NCBI GenBank assembly: GCA_902598125.1
Contig: CACKAJ010000006.1
Span: forward strand, 1 to 33,308
Direction of reading: 5' to 3'
Source of the DNA: an uncultured Pelagibacteraceae bacterium
Lineage (GTDB): Bacteria; Pseudomonadota; Alphaproteobacteria; Pelagibacterales; Pelagibacteraceae
Length of the DNA stretch: 33,308 nt
This document shows positions 1 to 7,825 of the stretch, piece after piece. The translations under genes were made by a program, and so were the position numbers. Each line of letters opens with the position of its first letter. Positions within the stretch are counted from its first letter, which is position 1. The notes under the pieces are model-generated. The model was given only the letters and a program-made list of their open reading frames with translations. It was not told the origin of the DNA and did not search any database.

Positions 1-623
1 TAGAAAAAGGTAGTGAAGTCTTAGCGGCAGATTTAGCTACAAGTTTAGAAAGATATGACTTTGCCATACAGATTTCAAAAAAAGCATCATATGAAAAAAG
101 ATTTTACAATAAATATAACTACCCAATTATTGCAACTCCTAAAGTAATCAATAATAAAAATATGCCAAAGTCAGAAGTTATTTTAGCTATCATTAGACAA
201 GAAAGTGAATTTGATAAAAGTGCTAATAGTTGGGCTGGAGCAAGAGGTATGATGCAGTTAATGAAATATACTGCTAAGATCGTTGCTAAACAAGCTAAGC
301 TTCCTTATAGCATAAGTGGATTAACGAGAGATCCTGAATATAATATCAAATTAGGTTCTTATTATTTTAATTCTTTAATTGAAGATTATAATGGTGTTTA
401 TCCTTTTGCCATAGCAGCTTACAATGCTGGACCAAATAGAGTTAAAACTTGGAGGAGAGTTAACGGAGATCCATCAAAAGGACAGCTGTCATACATAAAC
501 TGGATCGAGCAAATAAGATTTGAAGAGACAAGAAACTACGTACAAAGAGTTTTGGAAAATATTAATGTGTACAAATATATTTTAAGTAAAGAACCAGTAA
601 AAATTGACAGTTATTTTAATTAA
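1..623 (+). CDS. Lytic murein transglycosylase, C-terminal part (5' end outside window)
   Basis: The reading frame is open from the first bases of the window, so the ATG at 162 is internal and the gene begins upstream. The visible C-terminal domain is a goose-lysozyme-like SLT domain. It has the catalytic glutamate in RQESEFD, a GMMQLM motif (the family has G-L-M-Q) and the AIAAYNAGPNRV motif that shapes the active-site cleft. These enzymes cleave the MurNAc-GlcNAc bond of peptidoglycan in the periplasm, forming 1,6-anhydro ends, and serve in wall remodelling and recycling. The missing N-terminus would hold the signal peptide and probably the alpha-helical superhelix of Slt70-type enzymes; that subtype is an inference because only the catalytic end is seen. 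The stop lies 4 nt from the 3' end of the convergent tRNA-Ser gene. Confidence 0.88.
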   Translation, partial: EKGSEVLAADLATSLERYDFAIQISKKASYEKRFYNKYNYPIIATPKVINNKNMPKSEVILAIIRQESEFDKSANSWAGARGMMQLMKYTAKIVAKQAKLPYSISGLTRDPEYNIKLGSYYFNSLIEDYNGVYPFAIAAYNAGPNRVKTWRRVNGDPSKGQLSYINWIEQIRFEETRNYVQRVLENINVYKYILSKEPVKIDSYFN

Positions 624-627
624 TTTG

Positions 628-719
628 TGGCGGAAGAGGAGAGATTCGAACTCTCGGTACGATGTTACTCGTACGGTTAGTTAGCAACCAACTGGTTTAA
701 ACCGCTCACCCACTCTTCC
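628..719 (-). tRNA. tRNA-Ser(GCU)
   Basis: The minus strand folds as a class II tRNA. The acceptor GGAAGAG pairs with CTCTTCC, followed by discriminator G and an encoded CCA. The D arm has a GGT/ACC stem. The anticodon arm is GTTGG-TTGCTAA-CTAAC with anticodon GCT (complement of 683-685). A long variable arm has a GTACGA/TCGTAC stem, and the T arm is GAGAG-TTCGAAT-CTCTC. The long variable arm and the anticodon identify serine tRNA reading AGC/AGU codons. No integrase or direct repeat lies next to it, so there is no sign that it serves as an attachment site. Confidence 0.95.
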
Positions 720-761
720 TTTTTAAACAAGCTAATTTAGTTCTATTTATTAATTAATTAC

Positions 762-789
762 CTTATAAATCAATCAAAAAAATGGTCAA
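762..789 (-). promoter_or_regulatory. Possible promoter of tRNA-Ser
   Basis: On the minus strand a TTGACC -35-like box (784-789) is followed after 16 nt by TATAAG (762-767), about 42 nt upstream of the tRNA 5' end. The region is very AT-rich, so the -10 alone would mean little; the -35 match gives moderate support. Confidence 0.35.
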
Positions 790-1662
790 ATGAAGAAAAA
801 TTTATTTAAAGGAATTTCTTTCACAGTTGGTGCTTCTCTTTGGTGGGGTATAATTGGTGTCATATACTTTAAATTTGTCTCTTACGCATCCCCTTTAGAA
901 TTAACTATCCATAGAACGATTTGGACAGCTTTATTATTGGTTCTTACTACTTCTTATTATAACAAATGGAGCGAATTTAATAAAATAATTAAATATAAAA
1001 CAAATATATTTATCTTATTTTTAACAGGTCTTTTAGTTTCAATTAATTGGTTTACGTGGCTTTATGCAGTAAGTACAAATAATTTATTAGACTCAGCTCT
1101 TGGATATTATATTTTTCCAATTCTAAGTGTATTTCTAGGAGTAATTTTTTTAAAAGAAAAGTATAATCGAAACAAAATTATCTCAGTCATTTTAGTTGTT
1201 TTGGCTTTAATTTATTTTCTTATTAAACTTGGTGAGGTTCCGTGGATTGGAATTACTGTGGCTCTTACATTTAGTTTATACGGATTAATTAGAAAAAAAG
1301 TAAGTGTCTCTTCAGATATAGGCTTACTTATAGAAACATTGCTTTTAACACCTATAGCTATTGCTCTATTTATTTTTTTAATTAATAACAATATAAATAT
1401 TTTTTCAACAAGTGAACCTCTACTTTCCTTTTATCTATTTTGGGCTGGCTTAATGACATTGATACCTCTCTTTTGGTACACAAAAGGTTTTGAGTTAATA
1501 GGTATTGGGCCAGCAAGCATGATATTTTTTCTCACACCCACTGCACAATTTTTTTTGGGATTGTATTACTTTAATGAACCTTTAATTTTAGATGAATTAA
1601 TAGCATTTATTTTCATTTGGCTAGCTGTAATAATCTATTTGAATGAACTTCGTAAAGAGTAA
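790..1662 (+). CDS. rarD: RarD-type EamA/DMT transporter
   Basis: This 290-residue inner-membrane protein has roughly ten hydrophobic segments arranged as two EamA repeats. The N-terminus fits the RarD branch of the drug/metabolite transporter superfamily: a WWGIIGVIYFK stretch after a short cytoplasmic leader, then an E-x-x-x-HR-x-W motif near residues 38-45, as in E. coli RarD. The name comes from chloramphenicol sensitivity, but the substrate of the family is not settled and should not be assumed. The upstream ATG at 782 is out of frame and hits a stop after three codons, so 790 is the start. Its 3' end overlaps the convergent thiV gene by 28 bp. Confidence 0.85.
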   Translation: MKKNLFKGISFTVGASLWWGIIGVIYFKFVSYASPLELTIHRTIWTALLLVLTTSYYNKWSEFNKIIKYKTNIFILFLTGLLVSINWFTWLYAVSTNNLLDSALGYYIFPILSVFLGVIFLKEKYNRNKIISVILVVLALIYFLIKLGEVPWIGITVALTFSLYGLIRKKVSVSSDIGLLIETLLLTPIAIALFIFLINNNINIFSTSEPLLSFYLFWAGLMTLIPLFWYTKGFELIGIGPASMIFFLTPTAQFFLGLYYFNEPLILDELIAFIFIWLAVIIYLNELRKE

Positions 1663-3083
1663 ATCATTATAAAAAGTAATTGAATAATTATTGCTATTAC
1701 AAAGGAAATAAAAAGTAAATTATTAGTAATAATTGAACTAAAAAATTCTATTGGTAGTAAATTACCGACCAATATACTCGTTTGAAAATCAATACTTGGA
1801 AAAAATAATATTCCTGAAATTAATGCAGTCAATATAGAAAAATATGATAACTGAGAATTAATTTTCTTATTAAAAAAACCATAAAAAATTGTAACAACAG
1901 CTGCACAACAAAATAAATCTGCTAATAAAAACAAGTATAATATACTATACCCTTTGGAAGCTGAGATAAAAACCAAAATACTGATAAATATAATAATATA
2001 ATTTGTTTTATTTTTTAAAGAGTTGCCAAAAATTGATTTACTAATTTGTTTGCCATTTACGATCAGTATGCTTGATATTGCATTTATTAAAGTATCTATC
2101 GTACTTAATGTTAAAGCCAAAGCTAGAACCAAAATTGATATAATTAATAAAAAATTATTAGATAATATTAAATCAAAAAAAGCTAAATCGGCTATCACTT
2201 TTGAATTTAAAGAAAAGGAAATTAGCCCTGTGTATCCCATCCATAAAACTATCATGAATGTTATTACTGAAGAATAAATTAAACTTTTCTTTAATGTTAA
2301 ATTATTTCTTGCTGCGAATACTCTTTGCCAATTCCCTTGATGAAATAAATTTGTTGCAGCTACAGCAATAAAAAAAGTTATACCAGCTGTATAATTTGGT
2401 AAATATTTACTATTGAGAAGATTTGGGGAATTTTTTTTAATTAATTCAAAACTATCTTTCTCTAAGTTTCCAAGAATTAAAATTACAGAAGCTAATATTA
2501 AAATTGCTATTATAATGAATTGATACTTATCAGTTATTATTGAGAGCTTGAACCCTCCTCTTAAAATGTAAAGTAAACAAATTATTAAAGTTATTCCTGC
2601 TGTAATCCATAATGGAGTTTTAGAAATAAAGTTTAATAGAAAAGCTATTGCAGTAACTTCAGCTATCAAAAAGATAACTAAATAAAACAATATTAAAAAT
2701 AAGCTTAATTTAAGTATTCCTATGCCAAACCGTTTTTTAATAAATTCTGTTAAAGATAGACCTTTTGGAAACTCTTTTCTGATTTTAGGTCCAAAATTGT
2801 ATAATAATAACATTGGTGTTGCAGCACCTAATGCGTATCCTATTACTGCTCCAAAACCTCCCCATGTAGCAGCTGAGGCTGGACCAAATAGTATCCATGC
2901 TCCCAATGCAGATGCAGCCAAACTTGTTGTTAATGAAAATGTATTTTCGTCTCTATTTCCAATTATATAATTTCTATTATTGACAGTTTTTTTTGAATTT
3001 AAATACCCAAGTCCGATAAAAAAAAGCCCAACTACAATAATTACTGTTAATGATGATTGTATTGATAAGTATACTGTTTCCAT
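1635..3083 (-). CDS. thiV: Sodium:solute symporter, probable HMP (thiamin pyrimidine) transporter ThiV
   Basis: This is a 482-residue polytopic membrane protein of the solute:sodium symporter family (about 13 helices expected). It has an N-terminal helix near residues 10-30, the conserved stretch with SLAASALGAWILFGP in the second helix and GFGAVIGYALGAATP in the third. Nothing in the protein reveals its substrate, but a TPP riboswitch lies directly upstream on the same strand and ends at the start codon. In SAR11 bacteria a riboswitch-linked symporter of this family has been named ThiV and proposed to import 4-amino-5-hydroxymethyl-2-methylpyrimidine, because these cells lack ThiC. The identity here is inferred from that match of family, riboswitch and organism. 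Expression should fall when intracellular TPP is high. The gene follows umuC on the same strand and overlaps rarD at its 3' end. Confidence 0.85.
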   Translation of the reverse strand: METVYLSIQSSLTVIIVVGLFFIGLGYLNSKKTVNNRNYIIGNRDENTFSLTTSLAASALGAWILFGPASAATWGGFGAVIGYALGAATPMLLLYNFGPKIRKEFPKGLSLTEFIKKRFGIGILKLSLFLILFYLVIFLIAEVTAIAFLLNFISKTPLWITAGITLIICLLYILRGGFKLSIITDKYQFIIIAILILASVILILGNLEKDSFELIKKNSPNLLNSKYLPNYTAGITFFIAVAATNLFHQGNWQRVFAARNNLTLKKSLIYSSVITFMIVLWMGYTGLISFSLNSKVIADLAFFDLILSNNFLLIISILVLALALTLSTIDTLINAISSILIVNGKQISKSIFGNSLKNKTNYIIIFISILVFISASKGYSILYLFLLADLFCCAAVVTIFYGFFNKKINSQLSYFSILTALISGILFFPSIDFQTSILVGNLLPIEFFSSIITNNLLFISFVIAIIIQLLFIMIYSLRSSFK

Positions 3084-3150
3084 AGTTCCCTCACTGAATT
3101 ACCGGTCAGGTTCGTCGGGTTTAATCTCAGTCTTCTAGACACCCCGTACT
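3084..3150 (-). promoter_or_regulatory. TPP (thiamin pyrophosphate) riboswitch
   Basis: The minus strand carries the THI-box signature in order: CGGGGTG (3140-3146), a short P3 hairpin GTCT-AGA-AGAC, CTGAGAT (3124-3130), ACCC, GAACCTGA (3106-3113), a P5 region containing TAAT, then GAGGGA (3087-3092). P1 can form from AGT at about 3148-3150 and ACT at 3084-3086. P5 is short and imperfect compared with the E. coli thiM element. The conserved GAGGGA lies only 3 nt from the ATG of thiV, so it is also the only Shine-Dalgarno-like sequence. Ligand binding would then block ribosome access, which suggests translational control with no separate expression platform. Confidence 0.93.
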
Positions 3151-3153
3151 TAC

Positions 3154-3183
3154 TTTATATACTTATCTTAGGTAGTGAGTCAA
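3154..3183 (-). promoter_or_regulatory. Probable promoter of the riboswitch-thiV transcript
   Basis: On the minus strand TTGACT (3178-3183) is followed after 18 nt by TATAAA (3154-3159), or after 16 nt by the overlapping TATATA (3156-3161). Both hexamers lie in the last codons and stop of umuC. The predicted transcription start, around 3147-3150, coincides with the first bases of the riboswitch. This would give thiV its own transcript independent of the SOS-regulated umuDC promoter. Confidence 0.55.
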
Positions 3184-4432
3184 ATGATGCAGTGTCTATT
3201 TTTGATGAATGTTCTCTACGCATTTTCCAATCATTATTTATTCCTGCTTGAGCTATACTAATTGCATTACGTCCATATTTTGCATTAGTAAAATCTATTG
3301 CTTTCATTAATGTTTTTGATTTATTTTCTAAAATGGGTGCCAACAAATTTAATTCTTTTTCTGATGAATTTTTTAATTTTGATAAAATAACTCCCGCCTT
3401 TTGATAAAAATATCCATATTTATAAATTTTGTTTAATCCATTTATGGCAGTTTTTACTAGTTCTAAGCTATTATTAGTATCTACTGGTAGCTCGATTGTT
3501 ATGGAGTTTGAATAATACTTTCTGTTTTTATCAAAGGGACTTGTTCTAATAAATACTGTCACCGCTCTTGTGGTTTGTTTATCTGTTCTAATTTTTTCAG
3601 CCGCATTCAAGCAATGCGTTGTTATAGACTCTTTTAATTTATCTAGACTTTCAACTTTTTTTCCAAAAGATCTTGATACACAACAACTTTTTCTTTTTGT
3701 TTCCTCTGTTTCTAAATCGATACAAGGTATTCCTCTCAACTCCATTACTGTTTTAGCACCTAATACATTTGTACTTTTTTTTACCCAGGTGTTAGATATG
3801 TTTTTTAATTTATATGCATTATCTATTCCATTTTTAATGTATAATTTTGATAGTTGTCTACCAACTCCCCATACATCGGAAATTTCAAATTTTTTTAATA
3901 TTTCATCGATATCTTTTTTTAAAAATATTACGCCAGCTTTATTTTTTTTAGCTACATGATTTGCAACTTTGCTTAAAGTCTTTGTACACGAAATACCAAC
4001 ACTTGTTGGAATTCCTGTCCATTTAAGAACTCTTTCTCTAATTTTTTTTCCATATTCTTCTGTCATTTCATCTTTTATGTGTGATAAATCTATAAATGCT
4101 TCATCTATTGAATAAATTTCTATTTTATCTGAAAATCCTTTTAATACTCTCATTACCCTTCTCGATAGATCACCGTATAATGAATAGTTAGAAGAAAATA
4201 TTTGAACATTATTTTTTTTAACTAATTCTTTAACTTTAAAATATGGTTCTCCCATCTTAATTCCTAATGCTTTAGCTTCTGTTGATCTTGATATTACACA
4301 GCCATCATTATTTGACAGTACAACAACCGGCACGTTTCTTATTTTCGGATTAAATAATCTTTCGCATGAAACGTAGAAAGAATTGCAATCAACAAGAGCA
4401 ATTTTTTTTTTACTATTGTTTATGAATGACAT
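3155..4432 (-). CDS. umuC: DNA polymerase V catalytic subunit UmuC
   Basis: This 425-residue Y-family translesion polymerase acts with UmuD' to copy past DNA damage at low fidelity. The N-terminal catalytic core has the metal-binding aspartate in LVDCNSFY (D15), steric-gate tyrosine Y20, the [10 protein letters not shown] nucleotide-binding segment (41-50) and the SIDEAF motif with D110/E111. Helix-hairpin-helix and little-finger domains follow. Near residues 355-360 an ELNLL sequence corresponds to the beta-clamp motif QLNLF of E. coli UmuC. The C-terminal segment with FTNAKYGR and [13 protein letters not shown] matches the UmuC-specific tail rather than DinB. The start overlaps umuD by 20 nt, so the two are translationally linked, and transcription comes from the SOS promoter upstream of umuD. 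Confidence 0.95.
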   Translation of the reverse strand: MSFINNSKKKIALVDCNSFYVSCERLFNPKIRNVPVVVLSNNDGCVISRSTEAKALGIKMGEPYFKVKELVKKNNVQIFSSNYSLYGDLSRRVMRVLKGFSDKIEIYSIDEAFIDLSHIKDEMTEEYGKKIRERVLKWTGIPTSVGISCTKTLSKVANHVAKKNKAGVIFLKKDIDEILKKFEISDVWGVGRQLSKLYIKNGIDNAYKLKNISNTWVKKSTNVLGAKTVMELRGIPCIDLETEETKRKSCCVSRSFGKKVESLDKLKESITTHCLNAAEKIRTDKQTTRAVTVFIRTSPFDKNRKYYSNSITIELPVDTNNSLELVKTAINGLNKIYKYGYFYQKAGVILSKLKNSSEKELNLLAPILENKSKTLMKAIDFTNAKYGRNAISIAQAGINNDWKMRREHSSKIDTASFDSLPKISI

Positions 4433-4805
4433 ATGTGACTACTCCCCAAATTATAATTTCTGGATTGTCTGTTAAATTAATTCTATCTGATGTATTTTTA
4501 GACCCAGATGTCAGATAGTTAGTTTCTTTGCTCTTGATTAAAGTTTTTACTACAAGTTCTTCATTAACATTTGCTATTACTGTTGAAAAATTTTTTGGGT
4601 TTAGACTTTTATCTACTATTAATAGATCTCCATCATATATACCAACATTAGTCATGGACTTGCCTTGAACTCTTATAATAAAAGTAGCTGGTGCATTTGT
4701 TATTAAGTGTGAATTTAAATCTATATCATCTTCAATATAATCGGTGGCTGGCGAAGGAAAACCAGCTCCTACTTTATGCAAATAAAATGGTATTGTTAGC
4801 TTCAT
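4413..4805 (-). CDS. umuD: UmuD, self-cleaving subunit of DNA polymerase V
   Basis: This 130-residue S24-family protein cleaves itself on RecA filaments to give UmuD', which activates UmuC. The cleavage site aligns with Ala14-Gly15 ([10 protein letters not shown]), the nucleophile is Ser50 in GKSM and the general base is Lys87 in VVKTL. The distances from cleavage residue to Ser (36) and from Ser to Lys (37) equal those of E. coli UmuD (C24, S60, K97). The N-terminal arm is 10 residues shorter than in E. coli. There is no DNA-binding domain, so this is not LexA. The ATG at 4805 is only about 13 nt from the predicted transcription start, leaving almost no leader and no clear Shine-Dalgarno. 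Confidence 0.95.
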   Translation of the reverse strand: MKLTIPFYLHKVGAGFPSPATDYIEDDIDLNSHLITNAPATFIIRVQGKSMTNVGIYDGDLLIVDKSLNPKNFSTVIANVNEELVVKTLIKSKETNYLTSGSKNTSDRINLTDNPEIIIWGVVTYVIHKQ

Positions 4806-4809
4806 AAAT

Positions 4810-4824
4810 GTTCTTGTTTTGTTC
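4810..4824 (-). promoter_or_regulatory. SOS box (alphaproteobacterial LexA operator) of umuDC
   Basis: A perfect direct repeat GTTC-N7-GTTC on the plus strand (GAAC-N7-GAAC reading towards umuD) lies at 4810-4824. This is the established LexA operator type of alphaproteobacteria, unlike the CTG-N10-CAG box of gammaproteobacteria. It directly abuts the -10 hexamer (4825-4830) and covers the expected transcription start. A bound repressor would therefore block RNA polymerase. No lexA gene is in the window. Confidence 0.85.
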
Positions 4825-4854
4825 TTTATAGCTGATAAACTGCCCTTCAGTCAA
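4825..4854 (-). promoter_or_regulatory. umuDC promoter
   Basis: On the minus strand TTGACT (4849-4854) is separated by 18 nt from TATAAA (4825-4830). Both hexamers are close to the sigma-70 consensus. The SOS box follows at once, and the start codon of umuD is 19 nt downstream of the -10. The rest of the gap up to 4929 shows no other motif I can name; it must hold the promoter of the plus-strand binding-protein gene, but no convincing -35/-10 pair is visible there. Confidence 0.7.
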
Positions 4855-4929
4855 CCCCTCTGATTTAAGTTAATTAAGTGGGTCAAATTGCAAATCGAAA
4901 AAAAGGAAAGGATTGGCTATTAAATAAAT

Positions 4930-5700
4930 GTGATTAAAAAAATTTTTTCAACATTATTAATATTACTTATAACGACAAGCGCTCAAGCAGCATCTAAATT
5001 AGATTCAATCAAAAAAAGTGGCGAGTTAAGAGTTGGAACAACAGGAGACTGGGATCCAATGTCAATGAAAGACCCTGCTACAAACAAGTACAAAGGTTTT
5101 GATATAGATGTAATGAAAGAGTTAGCCAAAGATTTAGGTGTAAAAGTAAAATTTGTTCCTGCAGAGTGGAAGACTATTGTTGCTGGAATAACTGCAGACA
5201 GATATGACATTTCTACTAGTGTAACTAAAACACCTAAAAGAGCTGAAGTAGCAGGTTTTACAGCTACGTATTACAAATACGGAACAGTTCCTTTAGTACT
5301 AAAAAAGAACTTAAAAAAATTTCCTACATGGGATTCTTTAAATAATAAAAAAGTTACGATAGCAACTACATTAGGTACATCTCAAGAAGAAAAAGCAAAA
5401 GAATTTTTCCCAAAATCAAAATTAAGATCAATTGAAGCACCGGCAAGAGACTTCCAAGAAGTTTTGGCTGGAAGAGCTGACGGTAACATTACTAGCTCAC
5501 TAGAAGCAAACAAGCTTGTAGTAAAATATCCTCAACTAGCTATTGTACCAGATGGTGGAAAAAACCCTGCATTTCTAGCAATGATGGTTCCAAAAGGAGA
5601 TAAAGTTTGGAACGATTACGTTAGTAATTGGATTAAGAGAAAACAATCCTCTGGGTTTTTTATGACTTTAGAAGCAAAATATAATCTAAAAAGTTTATAA
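4930..5700 (+). CDS. Periplasmic amino-acid-type ABC transporter substrate-binding protein
   Basis: This 256-residue protein has a clear signal peptide (KK then a hydrophobic stretch ending TTSAQA-A, cleavage near residue 20), so it acts in the periplasm. The mature part is a type II solute-binding fold of the family 3 (amino acid) group. It shows [15 protein letters not shown], the [18 protein letters not shown] segment, and D-I-S-T-S plus T-P-K-R-A-E. It resembles both polar amino acid binding proteins and the cyclohexadienyl dehydratase (PheC) subgroup, so ligand binding versus prephenate/arogenate dehydration cannot be settled by eye. The permease gene next to it favours transport. Translation must start at GTG: the overlapping ATG at 4928 runs straight into TGA, and an in-frame stop lies at 4921-4923. 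Confidence 0.85.
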   Translation: MIKKIFSTLLILLITTSAQAASKLDSIKKSGELRVGTTGDWDPMSMKDPATNKYKGFDIDVMKELAKDLGVKVKFVPAEWKTIVAGITADRYDISTSVTKTPKRAEVAGFTATYYKYGTVPLVLKKNLKKFPTWDSLNNKKVTIATTLGTSQEEKAKEFFPKSKLRSIEAPARDFQEVLAGRADGNITSSLEANKLVVKYPQLAIVPDGGKNPAFLAMMVPKGDKVWNDYVSNWIKRKQSSGFFMTLEAKYNLKSL

Positions 5701-5741
5701 TTTAAGTTTAAATACTTCTCATTTACAAATATAGTTAATCG

Positions 5742-6476
5742 GTGAAGATTTTAAAAATTGCATCTTTATTATTATTACTACAGGGATGTAGCTCTAACTA
5801 TGAATGGGGTTGGTATATACTAAGTCCAGATAATATAGATGGTCTTACTAATCTAAAATTTTTAATTAGTGGAATTACGACTACAATTTATATTTCAGTA
5901 GTTTCAATAATTCTAGCAATGATTATTGGTTTGATAGTTGCTCTACCTTCATTGTCTAATAATAAATTCTTAAGTTATTTTAATATAACATATGTAGAAA
6001 TTGTTAGAGCAATCCCTTTATTAGTTTTAATTCTTTGGATTTATTATGGCCTTCCAATAATGATTGGAGTTAGTTTCTCGCCATTTGTTTCTGGAATAAT
6101 TGCTTTAACCATTAGCGAAAGTGCTTTTCAAGCAGAAATATTTAGGGCTGGCATTAATTCAATATCAAAAGGTCAACACGAAGTATCTGAGTCTTTAGGA
6201 ATGGATTTTTGGAGAAAAATGAGATTGGTAATTCTTCCGCAAGCAATTAAAGTTGTATTGCCAGCTATGGGAAATCAATTTGTTTATGTATTAAAAATGT
6301 CCTCTCTAGTATCAATTATAGGTATAGGAGATTTAACAAGAAAAGCTAATGAGCTAGTCACTACTACCTATAGACCTTTAGAAATATATACTTTTTTAAT
6401 TTTGGAATACTTAATACTAATTTTAGTAGTATCTTATTTTGTGAGAAAATTAGAAAATAAATTAGAATACAAATAA
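5742..6476 (+). CDS. Amino acid ABC transporter permease (HisM/GlnP type)
   Basis: This 244-residue membrane protein is a member of the polar amino acid permease family, with the EAA-type cytoplasmic loop (SKGQHEVSESLGMDFWRKMRLVILPQA, about residues 143-169) that contacts the ATPase. Hydrophobic helices lie near 43-70, 87-103, 116-135, 185-205 and 217-236. Unusually, the N-terminus reads as a lipoprotein-like signal: a positively charged start, a leucine run, then LQGC-SS with the cysteine at residue 16. The GTG start is nearly forced, since an in-frame TAA lies 6 nt upstream and no other strong start exists before the first helix. It pairs with the preceding binding protein (41-nt gap). No ATPase gene follows; the MATE gene on the other strand overlaps its 3' end by 15 bp. 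Confidence 0.87.
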   Translation: MKILKIASLLLLLQGCSSNYEWGWYILSPDNIDGLTNLKFLISGITTTIYISVVSIILAMIIGLIVALPSLSNNKFLSYFNITYVEIVRAIPLLVLILWIYYGLPIMIGVSFSPFVSGIIALTISESAFQAEIFRAGINSISKGQHEVSESLGMDFWRKMRLVILPQAIKVVLPAMGNQFVYVLKMSSLVSIIGIGDLTRKANELVTTTYRPLEIYTFLILEYLILILVVSYFVRKLENKLEYK

Positions 6477-7823
6477 TTTTTTAAAAGAGATCCTAAATAC
6501 TCTCTTTAAAAAGAATGGTACAAAAGTTAATACAACTAATCCCATCATCCAATTTGTTACTAAAATCGTATAAAAAATATCTTGATATTCACCATTTCTA
6601 ATATTTATGACATACCATAACGACATAAATGGTATTAAAGTTAATCTAAGTATTGTCATGTATAAACTATAAATGGGCCTTTTGAGTGCCTGAAATAAAG
6701 CAGAGGTAATAAAGAAAACAGGATAAACCGGTCCAATTAAAGCTGCTACTTGTAAGTAAAGTGCTCCTCTTCGGATTACTTCTAAATCATTAGTAAAAAA
6801 AGAGATTATGATTTCTGAAGTTAGATAAACAAATATACCTGCTAATACCATAAATCCTGAACCAAACATCAAAGCTTTTCCATACACTTCTTTTACTCTG
6901 AAATACATTTTTGCCCCAAAGTTTTGACCCGCAATTGATAAAACAGCTGTATTTAAACCTATAACTGGTAACAATAAAACTTGTTCAATTCTGACAGCAG
7001 TACCATAACCTGCTGTAGCTAATTCTCCAAACTGACCAACAAAATAGAAAATATTAAATACTCCAAACATTATCATCAACATAGTAAACATTATTGGCAC
7101 TGATTGTTTAAAAAGCGAGCTTAAGTAATCAATTTTTGGTTTAAAGCATTCTAGATAAAGGAATTTTTTTAATTTACAGCAATAAACTTTATTAGCTAAA
7201 TATATTAAGCCGATACACTGAGAAACTATTGTAGCAATAGCTAAACCTGCAATTCCAAATGCTGGTATAAATCCATAACCAAATATGAATAATGGATTTA
7301 AAAAAATATTTAAGAAAAAAGTAAAAATTAAAACATTTCTATAACTTTTTGTATCACCTTGAGCGTTTAATGTTCCATTCAAAGATAATTGAACTAATAC
7401 AATGATAGCTCCAAAAAAAATAATATCTAAGTATTCACGTGTTAAAATTATACTTTCTTCAGTAGAACCCATAATTCTTAAAAGTTCATCAGAAAAATTT
7501 AAACCAAATAAAGTTACGAAAATTGAAACTACAATTGCTAATATTATTGACTGAGCAACGTACATTGATGCTTTTCTGTCCTCTTTGGCTCCAATTGAAT
7601 TACTAATTAAAGCCGTGGTTCCGGCTCCAATACCAACTGCAACAGCTATTGCTATAAAATAAATTGGCCAGGATTTTGCAATTGCTGCTAGCGCCTCTGG
7701 TGAAATTCTTCCAGCAAAATAAGTATCAACTAGATTGTAAAAAGTTTGAAAAAGAGATCCTGTACTTGCAGGTATGGTTACTTTTCTAAGAAGCTGCCAA
7801 ATCGAACCTTTAGTCAAATCCAT
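6462..7823 (-). CDS. MATE family efflux transporter
   Basis: This 453-residue protein has about twelve hydrophobic segments in two homologous halves. The start (GSIWQLLRKVTIPASTGSLFQTFYNLVDTYFAGRISPEALAA, written here as the first 45 residues' key pattern P-x-x-x-x-x-x-F-x-x-x-Y-N-L-V-D-T-F/Y-F-x-G) is the MATE hallmark. The second half repeats a G-x-x-x-A-x-R-I-E-Q pattern near residue 270. MATE proteins export drugs or metabolites from the inner membrane using a Na+ or H+ gradient. The substrate is not evident. The gene is the last of a tight minus-strand run beginning at gatC, with a 2-nt gap from trhO. Its 3' end overlaps the permease gene by 15 bp. Confidence 0.9.
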   Translation of the reverse strand: MDLTKGSIWQLLRKVTIPASTGSLFQTFYNLVDTYFAGRISPEALAAIAKSWPIYFIAIAVAVGIGAGTTALISNSIGAKEDRKASMYVAQSIILAIVVSIFVTLFGLNFSDELLRIMGSTEESIILTREYLDIIFFGAIIVLVQLSLNGTLNAQGDTKSYRNVLIFTFFLNIFLNPLFIFGYGFIPAFGIAGLAIATIVSQCIGLIYLANKVYCCKLKKFLYLECFKPKIDYLSSLFKQSVPIMFTMLMIMFGVFNIFYFVGQFGELATAGYGTAVRIEQVLLLPVIGLNTAVLSIAGQNFGAKMYFRVKEVYGKALMFGSGFMVLAGIFVYLTSEIIISFFTNDLEVIRRGALYLQVAALIGPVYPVFFITSALFQALKRPIYSLYMTILRLTLIPFMSLWYVINIRNGEYQDIFYTILVTNWMMGLVVLTFVPFFLKRVFRISFKKLFVF

Positions 7824-7825
7824 AA

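Noticed and set aside
2023-2970. Plus-strand open frames at 2023-2277 and 2722-2970
   Set aside because: They lie antisense within thiV, show no recognisable domain, and the minus-strand frame is a complete symporter.
3570-3959. 129-codon plus-strand open frame
   Set aside because: Antisense shadow of umuC, whose motifs are intact.
4806-4929. Second riboswitch or small RNA upstream of the binding-protein gene
   Set aside because: No known aptamer signature or stable hairpin is visible; only the umuDC promoter and SOS box can be supported.
4983-5210. Minus-strand open frame of 75 codons
   Set aside because: Antisense to the substrate-binding protein gene; no family features.
628-7823. Genomic island inserted at tRNA-Ser
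   Set aside because: The mix of transporters and umuDC after a tRNA gene looked suggestive, but there is no integrase, no repeat of the tRNA 3' end, and composition looks the same as the surroundings.
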